This document shows positions 22,598 through 32,091 of a stretch of DNA of 64,000 bases, one piece after another; the first letter of the stretch is position 1, and every line of letters begins with the position of its first letter. Source of the DNA: Primulina eburnea (lineage: Eukaryota > Streptophyta > Magnoliopsida > Lamiales > Gesneriaceae); NCBI RefSeq assembly GCF_022965805.1, contig NC_133103.1, forward strand, positions 26,836,329 to 26,900,328, written 5' to 3'. The position numbers were made by a program, and so were the translations under genes. The notes under the pieces are model-generated. The model was not told the origin of the DNA, did no database searches, and saw only the letters and a list, made by a program, of their open reading frames with translations.

Positions 22598-24139
22598 ATG
22601 GCGGAAGAACCCATCCAAGAAAATGAAGATGAAATTCAATCTCAACATGATCATGATAGACGAAGAACACTTAGAGATCACATGAATCCTACACGTACTA
22701 GTGCACGTTCATGTCTAGTTTTTCCCCCTGATGCATCTCATTTTAATTTTAAGCCTGGTATTATCCAACTTTTACCCAATTTTCATGGCTTAGATTCTGA
22801 AAATCCATACATGCATTTACGAGAGTTTGAAGAAGTGTGCAACACATATAATGATCTAAATTGTAGCATGAACACCATTCGACTTAAGCTTTTTCCTTTT
22901 TATTTAAAAGATAAAGCTAAAACTTGGCTACAAAATCTTAGATCGGGATCCATTCGAACTTGGGATGAATTGCAACAACAATTTTTGAAAAACTTTTTTC
23001 CATCTCATAGAACAAATTCTTTCAAAAGGCAAATCATCACTTTCACTCAAAAACAAGGAGAAACTTTTTATCAGTGTTGGGATAGATACAAAGAATTGCT
23101 TAATCTTTGTCCACATCATGGTTTTGAAATTTGGAGAGTTGTTTCTCAATTTTATGAAGGCTTAACACCTAAAGATAGGCAAATGGTTGAATTTATGTGT
23201 AATGGAACATTTGAAGATAAAGATCCAAACGAGGCAATTGAGTATCTCGATTCATTAGCTGAAAATGCTCAAAATTGGGACACTATAGGTACAATCGAAC
23301 CCTCAAACAAGATTCAATCTCCTACATCTGGTGGAGGTATGTACACTCTGAAAGATGAACATGATCTTCAAGCTAGATTTACCTCTTTGGCAAGAAAAGT
23401 TGAGGCACTTGAATTGAAAAAGAATGGTCAGTTAAAATCTGTTCAAGAAATTGTGTGTCACATCTGTGATACAAGTGATCATTTTACAAAAGATTGTCCC
23501 ACTTTGTCCTCTTTTAAAGAATGTCTCCATGAACAAGCCAATGTTTTGAACAATTTCAAAAGGCCAAATTTTGAACCATTTTCTCAAAATTACAATCCAG
23601 GTTGGCGAAATCATCCAAATTTTAGTTTGAGGAATGATAATGCTGCACAATTTTCACAACCACATTTCCAAAATCAACAAAATTTTCAAAATTATGCACC
23701 TTATGTTCCTCCACCTAAAAGAAATTTGGAAGATACATTGAATTCTTTCATTGCAAAGCAAGAGTCTATCAATACTCAAACTGCTCAAACCATGACAGAT
23801 TTGAAAGATACTCTTGCTAAATTTGCATCTGCACTTAATGTTCATGAGAAAGGTAAATTTCCTTCACAACCTCTGCCTAATCCCAAGGATCATCATTCAC
23901 AAACTGGAACTTCTGGAACTCAACCGATGGATCAAGTAAAATCTATTATTACCCTTCGAAGTGGTAAGGTTGTGGAAAAATCCATTCTTGAACCTTGTAA
24001 AGATGATGATAAATCAACTCCAAAGGGTAAGGAAGTGGAACCCATAACTTGCGAAGAGGAGGTTCAACAGACAGTGTCACCACCATTCCCTCATGCATTG
24101 AAAAATACAAAAAAATCAAATTTGAATTCTGATATATGA
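22598..24139 (+). CDS. Element C gag
   Basis: Chosen start MAEEPIQENED at 22598 (ACAAAACATGGCG); an in-frame ATG also occurs at 22532. 513 codons without a stop. Residues about 55-230 form the Athila-type gag domain (FHGLDSENPYMHLREFEEVC, KLFPFYLKDKAKTWL, VSQFYEGL, FMCNGTF). A CCHC-like knuckle CHICDTSDHFTKDCP follows, then an Asn/Gln/Phe-rich linker and a coiled stretch, and the conserved ITLRSGKVVE near the C-terminus. In this lineage gag normally runs into pol; here a frame change at about 24139 separates them. Role: particle shell and RNA packaging. Confidence 0.88.
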   Translation: MAEEPIQENEDEIQSQHDHDRRRTLRDHMNPTRTSARSCLVFPPDASHFNFKPGIIQLLPNFHGLDSENPYMHLREFEEVCNTYNDLNCSMNTIRLKLFPFYLKDKAKTWLQNLRSGSIRTWDELQQQFLKNFFPSHRTNSFKRQIITFTQKQGETFYQCWDRYKELLNLCPHHGFEIWRVVSQFYEGLTPKDRQMVEFMCNGTFEDKDPNEAIEYLDSLAENAQNWDTIGTIEPSNKIQSPTSGGGMYTLKDEHDLQARFTSLARKVEALELKKNGQLKSVQEIVCHICDTSDHFTKDCPTLSSFKECLHEQANVLNNFKRPNFEPFSQNYNPGWRNHPNFSLRNDNAAQFSQPHFQNQQNFQNYAPYVPPPKRNLEDTLNSFIAKQESINTQTAQTMTDLKDTLAKFASALNVHEKGKFPSQPLPNPKDHHSQTGTSGTQPMDQVKSIITLRSGKVVEKSILEPCKDDDKSTPKGKEVEPITCEEEVQQTVSPPFPHALKNTKKSNLNSDI

Positions 24140-27100
24140 TATTTTTAAACAAGTAATAGTTAATATTCCTTTATTAGATGCAATAAAACAGGTACCATCA
24201 TATGCTATATTTTTGAAAGACTTGTGCACTGTGAAAAGAAAATTGAATGTGAAAAAGAAAGCATTTTTAGCCGAACAAGTAAGTGCAATCATTCAAAATA
24301 ATAATACTTTGAAATACAAAGACCCTGGTTGTCCTACTATTTCATGTATTATTGGAGAACGAAAGATTAAAAAAGCCTTGCTTGATCTTGGAGCTAGTGT
24401 TAATTTACTTCCATATTCAGTTTATCAAGAACTCAATCTAGGCGAGTTAAAATCTACTTCGGTAACACTTTTACTTGCTGATAGATCTGTTAAAGTGCCT
24501 AGAGGTATGGTAGAAGACGTGTTGGTCCAAGTTGATAACTTTGTATATCCTGTCGATTTCATAGTTTTAGATACACAACCTATCGAAGCTTGTAATGCAA
24601 TTCCTGTAATTTTGGGTCGTCCATTTTTAGCAACTTCTAATGCTCTTATAAATTGCAGGAATGGAATAATGAAGTTGTCATTTGGTAACATGACCTTGGA
24701 GCTCAATGTTTTTAATCTTTGTAAGCAACCACATGACAAAGGAGATGAAAGTGAAGATGAAAATCTTATTGAAACTCTTGTGGAAGAAAACATTCAAGAA
24801 GGGAGTACTCGTGATCAATTAGATATTTGTTCAATTGAAACTGTTAAAGAAAATATTGAAATTGATCTTGATGATTTTATCAGGTATCACTCGTTACCAG
24901 GATCAGAGAAAGAATTTGATGCAAAATATGAGAACAAAGACGAACTACCCATATTGGAGTTAAAACCCTTGCCAGAAGAATTGAAGTATGCATTTCTTGG
25001 AGAAGATGAAACATATCCGGTGGTAATTTCTTCCAAACTAGAAAGTGATCAAGAAGGTAAATTAGTTGATATGCTTAAAAGACATAAAAATGCAATTGGT
25101 TGGACACTAAAAGATCTCAAGGGCATTAATCCACTAATTTGCACACACAAAATTCATTTAGAAGAAAATGCTAAAACATCTCAACAACCACAAAGGAGAT
25201 TAAATCCACACATGAAAGATGTTGTGAAAACTGAAGTTCTCAAATTACTTGATGTTGGGATTATCTACCATATTTCTGATAGTAAGTGGGTAAGCCCAAC
25301 ACAAGTAGTTCCGAAAAAATCTGGCATCACAGTGATAAAAAATGAAAAAGGTGAATTGTTAACAAGTCGAGTCCCATCTAGTTGGCGGATGTGTATTGAT
25401 TATAGAAAATTAAATGACGCCACTAGAAAAGATCATTTTCCATTACCATTTTTGGATCAAATTTTAGAAAGAGTAGCAGGTCATCCATACTACTGTTTTC
25501 TTGATGGATATTCAGGTTATTATCAAATTCCCATTGCACTCGAAGATCAAGATAAAACTACATTCACATGTCCTTTTGGAACATTTGCATTTAGAAGGAT
25601 GCCATTTGGATTATGCAATGCCCCAGCAACATTTCAAAGATGTATGCTAAGCATTTTTTGCGACATGGTTGAAAATTGTTTGGAAATTTTCATGGATGAT
25701 TTAACTGTCTTTGGGAATACATTTGATAATTGTCTTGAAAATTTGGAAAAAGTTTTAAAAAGATGCGAGGAAAAAGGTTTTATTTTAAATTGGGAAAAAT
25801 GTCATTACATGATTACTTCTGGAATTGTTTTGGGACATGTCGTGTCATCTCATGGAATTGAAGTTGATAAAGCAAAAGTTGATGTCATTGCCAATTTATC
25901 CCCTCCAAAAACCATTAAAGAAATTCGCTCATTTTTGGGACATGCTGGATTTTATAGAAGGTTTATAAAGGACTTTAGTTTAATCTCTAAACCCATTTGT
26001 AACCTCTTAACAAAATACACTGCATTTGAGTGGACTCAAGAATGTCAAAATGCTTTTGATAAAATCATTCGACATTTAACATCAGCTCCTATCATGCAAC
26101 CTCCTGATTGGTCTTTACCATTTGAAATCATGTGCGACGCGAGTGATTATGCAGTCGGTGCAGTACTGGGTCAAAGAATAAACAGTAAGCCTTATGTGAT
26201 ATATTATAAAAGTAGAACTTTAAACAATGCTCAAATGAATTACTCCACAACTGAAAAAGAACTACTTGCTGTAATATTTGCATTAGATAAATTTCGATTC
26301 TTATTTGATTGGATCAACGACTATTGTGTTTACTGATCATTCTGCTATTAGATATTTGTTGACGAAACAGGATGCAAAGCCACGACTGATACGATGGATT
26401 TTGTTGCTCCAAGAATTTGACATTGTGATCAAAGATAAAAAAGGAACCGAGAATGTCGTAGCCGATCATTTATCAAGACTAGTAACAGGATCATCTTGTG
26501 AAATGACACCAATTAACGATAATTTTCCTCGATGAACATCTATTTTCAGTTACTACTACACCTTGGTTTGCTAACATAGTAAATTTTCTTGTGACAGGAA
26601 AAATGCCACCGCAATGGAGTTCTCAAGATAAAAGAAAATTTTTGAATGAGGTAAAAAACTTTTATTGGGATGATCCATATCTGTTCAAGTATTGTCCGGA
26701 TCAAATTTTTCGACGTTGCATACCCGAAAATGAGGTAAGTAGTGTCATTAAATTTTGTCATTCAGAAGCATGCGAATGACATTTTTCTTCAAAGAAAACG
26801 GCTGCAAAAATCTTGCAGTGTGGATTTTATTGGCCCACTTTGTTTAAAGACACCCACGAAATCTGCAAGATCTGTGAAAATTGTCAAAAATTGGGTGCGA
26901 TTTCAAAAAGAAACATGATGCCTTTGAATCCTATCATTGAAATTGAAATTTTTGACTGTTGGGGAATTGATTTTATGGGACCTTTTCCACCGTCGTTTGG
27001 ATACTTGTATATTTTAGTTGCAGTTGATTATGTTTCCAAATGGATAGAGGCATTCCATGTCGAACAAATGATCATAAAATCGTCATCAAATTTTTAAAAG

Positions 27101-27844
27101 AAAATATTTTTAGTAGATTTGGAATTCCTCGAGCCATGATAAGTGATGGGGGAACTCACTTTGTTAATAAACCATTTGCTTCATTAATGAAAAAATATGG
27201 TATTACTCATAAAGTAACTACTCGTTATCATCCCCAAACAAATGGACAAGTTGAATTAGCTAATAGGGAGATAAAGCAAATTTTGGAAAAAAACTGTTAA
27301 CTCAAATAGAAAAGATTGGTCTCTGCGACTTAATGATGCACTTTGGGCATATCGAACAGCTTTTAAAACATCATTGAATATGTCTCCCTATAGGTTGATT
27401 TATGGAAAACATTGTCATTTGCCTGTGGAATTGGAACATAAAGCTTATTGGGCGATCGAAACTTTAAATTCAGGCATGGATGATGCCAACAAATTGCGTA
27501 AATTGCAACTTAATGAACTTGATGAACTCAGAAATGACGCGTATGAGAATTCAAGGATTTATAAAGCAAAAATCAAATCATTTCATGATAAAACAATTCT
27601 TAGAAAATCTTTTGAGATTGGTAAAAAAGTTTTGCTTTATAATTCTCGACTTCACATATTCTCAGGAAAATTACGATCAAGATGGACAGGCCCATATGTT
27701 GTAAAGCATGTGTATCCTTATGGAGCTGTGGATATTGAAAATCCTAAAAATGGTGATGTTTTTAAAGTAAATGGACAAAGGCTTAAACCATTTTTGGAAA
27801 ATGAAATCTTTCAAGAAGAGTTTATTTCCCTTTCTGATCCTTAA
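24140..27844 (+). pseudogene. Element C pol: protease, RT, RNase H, integrase (frameshifted)
   Basis: The main open stretch 24213-26336 holds protease (LLDLGASVNLLPYSVYQEL), RT (CIDYRKLNDATRKDHFPLPF, CNAPATFQRCM, FMDDLTVFG) and RNase H (MCDASDYAVGAVLGQ). The frame then changes at about 26305-26336, 26530, 27090 and 27297, and there is a TGA at about 26777. The later pieces encode the RNase H end (VVADHLSRL), the integrase zinc region (CKICENCQKLG) and the DDE core (WGIDFMGPFP, AMISDGGTHF, NGQVELANRE), ending with a GPYVV-type module and a stop at 27842. Several changes are one-base indels in A- or T-runs, so some could be assembly errors. Confidence 0.85.
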
Positions 27845-27870
27845 ATTTTTATGTTGCATTTAATTTTGTT

Positions 27871-27884
27871 TGTTTTTATTTCAG
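27871..27884 (+). promoter_or_regulatory. Splice-acceptor-like site before the first accessory ORF of C
   Basis: TGTTTTTATTTCAG, a pyrimidine-rich tract ending in CAG, 30 bases after the pol stop and 135 bases upstream of ATG 28019. Athila env-like genes are thought to be expressed from spliced RNA, so this could serve the same purpose. Confidence 0.35.
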
Positions 27885-28018
27885 GTTTCCTTAATCTTTT
27901 TATTTTCCCGGTTAAATGGCGGATAACGGTACTCCGTGACTCTCATAGTCGGTTAAATCAGTTTCCCACAATTGCTGATAACAAAAATTAAAAAAAAATC
28001 ATTTCTTTTCTTTTCAAA

Positions 28019-28564
28019 ATGGATGAAATTCTCTCAAAAATTTGTAAATATTTTCCTTCTGTTTCTGAAAATGTTCTAAGAAAAATTTATGCAGGAAGGT
28101 GTGAAAGATTGAGATTGCTAATGCAAAAAGGAATTCCAGAAGATATTCGTCTTGTAATAGAAGCTAAGGTCCGATTAAGAGCAGATGTTCCACAATCATT
28201 GCTCATTCGGTATTTGCCTGGATTAGGAAAAAGCACTTATGCGAAAAAACGAAGGGCCAAAAGTTTAGGGGTTTGTCATAAGTGTGCGAGATGGACTTGT
28301 GACAAACGATGCAGATCTTTGGGATGTGTTTCCAATAACAGAGAAGATAAAATTGGTTTCATTAAGAATTGGCTGAGTAAGGAGTCTTTAGATAACATCT
28401 TATTGACTCTTGAGACGCATTCTAGTGGACATGTGGATATTGAACTTCTCCGTTTATGGAAACAATTCCAAGATGAGCGTCATAGTCTTGGGAATCCGAC
28501 TAAAAAAGACCATGTTTGCCAATTTATAAGAAAATTGGATGGGAAGCATATCCTCGACTCATAG
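28019..28564 (+). CDS. Accessory ORF 1 of element C: Cys-rich basic protein, viral NABP-like
   Basis: 181 codons, ATG in context TTCAAAATGGATG, no stop or frameshift. Residues 1-65 are helical and mixed-charge. Residues 72-84 hold STYAKKRRAKSLG, followed by a Cys cluster C86-x2-C89-x4-C94-x3-C98-x4-C103. The order of an S-x-Y-A motif, an Arg/Lys run and C-x2-C-x8-C-x4-C resembles the small nucleic-acid-binding proteins of carla- and trichoviruses, which bind nucleic acid and can suppress silencing or alter host transcription. The C-terminal 75 residues are charged and unassigned. It follows pol and is seven bases before the LOG reading frame. Homology is my recognition from the motif layout and has not been searched. 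Confidence 0.6.
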   Translation: MDEILSKICKYFPSVSENVLRKIYAGRCERLRLLMQKGIPEDIRLVIEAKVRLRADVPQSLLIRYLPGLGKSTYAKKRRAKSLGVCHKCARWTCDKRCRSLGCVSNNREDKIGFIKNWLSKESLDNILLTLETHSSGHVDIELLRLWKQFQDERHSLGNPTKKDHVCQFIRKLDGKHILDS

Positions 28565-28714
28565 AAGGCGTTGAAGCCGTTTCTGGACGTAAAACCAGAG
28601 GAAAATTGTGAGCCACAATCACACTACTGTTTATATGCATGTGTGTCATTATTGTTTTTACTATTTATTCTGTTTACAGCTGTGACCCATAGTTTTGTCA
28701 TGATAACATATTAC

Positions 28715-28752
28715 CCCTATAAAATCTCTCATCTTTCTCTCTATTTTCGCAG
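28715..28752 (+). promoter_or_regulatory. TATA-like box and splice-acceptor-like site before the LOG ORF
   Basis: CCCCTATAAAATCTC is followed by a pyrimidine tract and TTTTCGCAG ending at 28752, 19 bases before the ATG. The segment could be a retained core promoter, or the 3' splice site for a subgenomic RNA, or both. A further CTGTTTACAG lies near 28680. Confidence 0.4.
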
Positions 28753-28771
28753 AAAAAAAAGAAGTAAAAAC

Positions 28772-29410
28772 ATGGCTGGATCCTCTGCACAAACATTGAA
28801 AAATATTTGTGTATTTTGTGGGTCGAGTCCTGAAAAAAATGAAGTGTTTGTAGAAGCAGCGAATAATCTTGGAAAGATATTGGCTGAGAGAAAAATTCAC
28901 TTGGTATATGGGGGAGGTAATATTGGGTTAATGAGATCTGTTTCAACATCTGCTCATCTTGGAGGTAGTCAGGTTTTGGGTATTATTCCTACAGCTTTAG
29001 CTGAAGGAAATATTACAGGTGTTACGATTGGGGAAGAATTAAAAGTTTCTTCTATGTATGAAAGAATCACCAAAATGATTGAAAATTCTGATGCTTTTAT
29101 CGCACTACCAGGTGGTTTTGGTACATTAGAAGAAATTTTTCACACTGTTTCTTGGGCACAACTTAATATCCATAATAAACCTGTGGGCTTGTTGAATATC
29201 AATAATTATTATGACAGTTTGTTGACATTTCTTGATAAAGCTGTGGAACAGAATTTCATTTCAGAAAATTCACGACGGATGCTCATCTGTGCTTCGACTG
29301 CCGACCAATTAATTGATGATTTGGAAGCTTTTGTTCATAAGCCTGATCCGATGATAGAAAATATCAATTGGTCGCAATCAAGCAGTAAGAAAAGGAAGTT
29401 GGATCATTGA
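28772..29410 (+). CDS. LOG-like: Accessory ORF 2 of element C: LOG-type cytokinin riboside 5'-monophosphate phosphoribohydrolase
   Basis: Complete 212-residue protein. Start at 28772 chosen because AAAAACATGGCTGG is a strong plant context and the LOG fold begins 12 residues later (ICVFCGSS). Further marks: LVYGGGNIGLM (45-54), VLGIIP, an M-x-x-R motif with Arg98, and PGGFGTLEE (113-121) with the phosphate-binding Gly pair and catalytic Glu. Length equals plant LOG proteins (about 210-230). Family reaction: releases the ribose-phosphate from cytokinin nucleotides to give the active free base, in cytosol or nucleus. Unlike host LOG genes, which have several introns, this reading frame is continuous. 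The tail SSSKKRKLDH looks like a nuclear signal. It lies between pol and the 3' LTR, on the element's strand. Confidence 0.88.
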   Translation: MAGSSAQTLKNICVFCGSSPEKNEVFVEAANNLGKILAERKIHLVYGGGNIGLMRSVSTSAHLGGSQVLGIIPTALAEGNITGVTIGEELKVSSMYERITKMIENSDAFIALPGGFGTLEEIFHTVSWAQLNIHNKPVGLLNINNYYDSLLTFLDKAVEQNFISENSRRMLICASTADQLIDDLEAFVHKPDPMIENINWSQSSSKKRKLDH

Positions 29411-30500
29411 TTCAAACGTCGTGGATTGGTTTGCGTTTGTTTCAGTTTGTTATCTTCAATAAAATTCTAGGTGATATCTCTTTCATTATGTACTCTTTAT
29501 TAATAGTTATTTTGACATTAGGGACAATGTCATATTCTGACTAAGGGGAGAAAACTTAAAAAAAAAATTAAAAAAAAAACTTAAAAATAAAAATAAAAAA
29601 TATATATTATTTTAAAATAAAATCATGTTTATTGTTTGTATCATAGTAATTTTTGCAAAAATGTCATACATTACATGTTTGAAAGGTTTAGATTAGAACT
29701 TGTAATAATCTATTTAAGTATGTTTAAATTTTTATTTGAAAAAAAAAGTCAATTTTAATATTTTGATCACTATAAAAATATGATTTATGAAATCTTTTTG
29801 ATTGATTAACCATTGTGATAAAATCAGTTATTAAAGTATGTGGCCCATGATATACCTGATAAGAGTGCCTAAATTTTTAAACTCGCACATATTTTGTGAG
29901 TGAGTGGAGAGGATTGAGAAAACAGCTTGCGAGCCTTTATTGATCATCAGAGAAGCTATCTATTGTTTAGCCTTTAAGTTACATGCTGCGAAGAAAAAAA
30001 AGAAAGATGTTAAATAAATATGTGGCCAAGAAGCATAAACTTAGTCTGATTTCATGATGTAAAAAAAAAATCAGGAAAAAAAAAATATAATAAGAACAAC
30101 TGGATTTTAAATCAATGGATTTCCTATCTTTTGATTAGTTTGGCTCGTTTGTCTGTCTGCATTTTGTAAACCATTTTCCTGAGCATTTATCTGTATTCCA
30201 ACTCCATGAGAGAAATCATTCCCATAAATTGAAACACTTATTAACCTGTGAGAATATGGAGTTGGGACTCTTATTAGGAATTTCTGAAGGCCATGTACAT
30301 TTAATTACCAGAAAATAAGCTTTGAATTGATCAGTTCAGATTATTTCATAAATTATAATTATAATGATCTTGATATAACTTTGACAGTTTTTAAATTTAA
30401 TTTAAACACTTGGATAGTTTTGATTATATTTCTATTTAAATTAATCAATATGTTTTGTGTTGCTATTAACGCTTAAATTGCTAGGGACTAGCAATAAGCT
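29411..30500 (+). other. Element C 3' non-coding region
   Basis: About 1.1 kb of AT-rich sequence without a convincing ORF on either strand. It has several A-runs and, near 29525-29555, TTAGGGACAATGTC followed by AAGGGGAGAAAAC, of the sort often seen downstream of Athila coding regions. Confidence 0.6.
29458..29463 (+). terminator. Poly(A) signal candidate after LOG ORF
   Basis: AATAAA 48 bases after the LOG stop codon, preceded by a T-rich stretch (TTTGTTTCAGTTTG). It could end a short LOG transcript independently of the LTR. Confidence 0.4.
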
Positions 30501-30512
30501 GGTTGGGGAGTG
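30501..30512 (+). other. Element C polypurine tract
   Basis: GGTTGGGGAGTG directly before TGATAAAG of the 3' LTR. Confidence 0.75.
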
Positions 30513-32086
30513 TGATAAAGATAAAATATTGTATATTAATTAAATGTTTTATTATATAAATATATAGTTTTTGTTTTATTAAATGTTTAAATATTATATG
30601 TTTTATGATAAATTGTATAAAATATAAGTTGTTGTGTAATTATAAGTTTTTACTATTTTTACAGGTTCGATAAAACACGAATAAACTTGGCATTGCCAAT
30701 GAGATTAAGATGATTCTTGGACCTGTAGAAAGTTGATGTTAATATCTACAATATTGATGGAAAGCATGAGATAAAAATATTCTCACAAGTGGGATCAAAT
30801 TATGCAACAAATAAAGTTACCAAAGGAGTGGCAGTTTTACCATGCTCTAGTATTTTGATCATATCTCTCAAATTATTGGTCAAATGGTTTGAAAAAATTA
30901 CCACAACTAGACAACTCAATTATCCACATGTTTCTTTTTATGTGAAGAAGCAAATTCGGAGAAGAAGATTTTCAAAAGTGATGTGTATTAAAATATTAAT
31001 TTCTTGGAACACCAATGAAGATTTATGTGTAAAAAATAATATTTTATTTGTGGTTGTCTCCCCAAATTTGGTTATAAATAGGGGTGCATTGTAATGTATT
31101 GATATATCCCTCATTTATGAACAAACCTTTGAGTTCATAATATTTCTCTCTATATTTTTTTTCCTTTATTTCTTCATTTAAATATAATTAGCATGTTAAT
31201 TTATATTCAAATTTTATACTTTGAATAATGAATAGCTAACTTCCTAAAGTTGAGATGATAAGGTGAAACTCTTGGCATTATAATAAGGTTATTAAAAGGT
31301 AAGAATCTATGTTTTATATTATTTAATCATTATTTATTGTTTATGTTATATTTATTTCTTTAAGCATTTTTATACCCTACTTATAAGTGGGAGTTTTGAT
31401 TTATTGTTGCTATATGTTACACTATTTTTGGAACCATTTAAATGTTATTTTGGTATTACCAACCATTTAAAGTGGATGTACTTGATTTATTATATATAAA
31501 TATATTATAATATTAAATTCTTGGAACTATTTAAATGTTAGTTTGGTTTTACCAACCATTTAACTTGGATTCCTTGATTTACTATATATAAATATATCAT
31601 AATAATATTTTCTTGGTACCATTTAAATGTTAGTTTGGTTTTACCAACCATTTAAAGTGGGAACCTTGATTTAGTGTTTAAAAATATATATATAGCACAA
31701 TAAATACTTGACCACATTTATAAGTTTTGGTATATATTATATATTTATGAGATAATAATTTATAACATAATATAAATATGATTATTTAATATATTGGAAC
31801 CATTTTATTAAGTGGATTTCAATATTGTTCGTTAATGTTAACTTTATTAAAATACCAAGAGTGGATCCTTTAATCTCAACTACTTAAATTAAAATTTACC
31901 CATTAAATATTTAAACAATTAAAATTAAAAAGAAAAAAAAAAAACAAAAACAAAAACAAAACAAAAAGACATTGTAGTGGACTTGTAATTACCTTAGCTT
32001 CCCTATGGATACGATATTCGGACTCACCGAATTATATTACTTGTGGACAACCTGCTCTTGGGAGTGCAACAATCAAAGTTGCAACA
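30513..32086 (+). repeat. Element C 3' LTR
   Basis: 1574 bases, near-identical to 20821-22399, including the three 92-bp units; ends GCAACA before the duplicated CCGAG. Confidence 0.92.
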
Positions 32087-32091
32087 CCGAG

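Larger units (their letters stand above)
20821..32086 (+). mobile_element. Element C: full-length Athila-like Ty3/Gypsy retrotransposon carrying two accessory genes
   Basis: Starts TGATAAAG, ends GTTGCAACA, flanked by CCGAG at 20816-20820 and 32087-32091. LTRs 20821-22399 and 30513-32086 are nearly identical, so the insertion is recent compared with D. It has a tRNA-Asp primer site, an Athila-type gag and pol (LGASVNLLPYSVYQEL protease, FMDDLTVFG RT), and then, before the polypurine tract, two intact ORFs not part of the normal gag-pol set. It lies inside D's RT/RNase H junction. Length 11.3 kb. Confidence 0.92.

Noticed and set aside
28217..28235. GLGKST in the accessory ORF 1 as an ATP-binding P-loop
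   Set aside because: The Gly/Ala required five residues before GK is Tyr, and no other NTPase motif follows. It overlaps the basic S-x-Y-A segment instead.
28571..28771. Upstream in-frame extension of the LOG ORF with a hydrophobic stretch (a membrane-anchored LOG)
   Set aside because: The extension begins with TTG, not ATG. The nearest ATG in it (about 28700) lies after the hydrophobic part, and ATG 28772 has a much better context and the right length for LOG.
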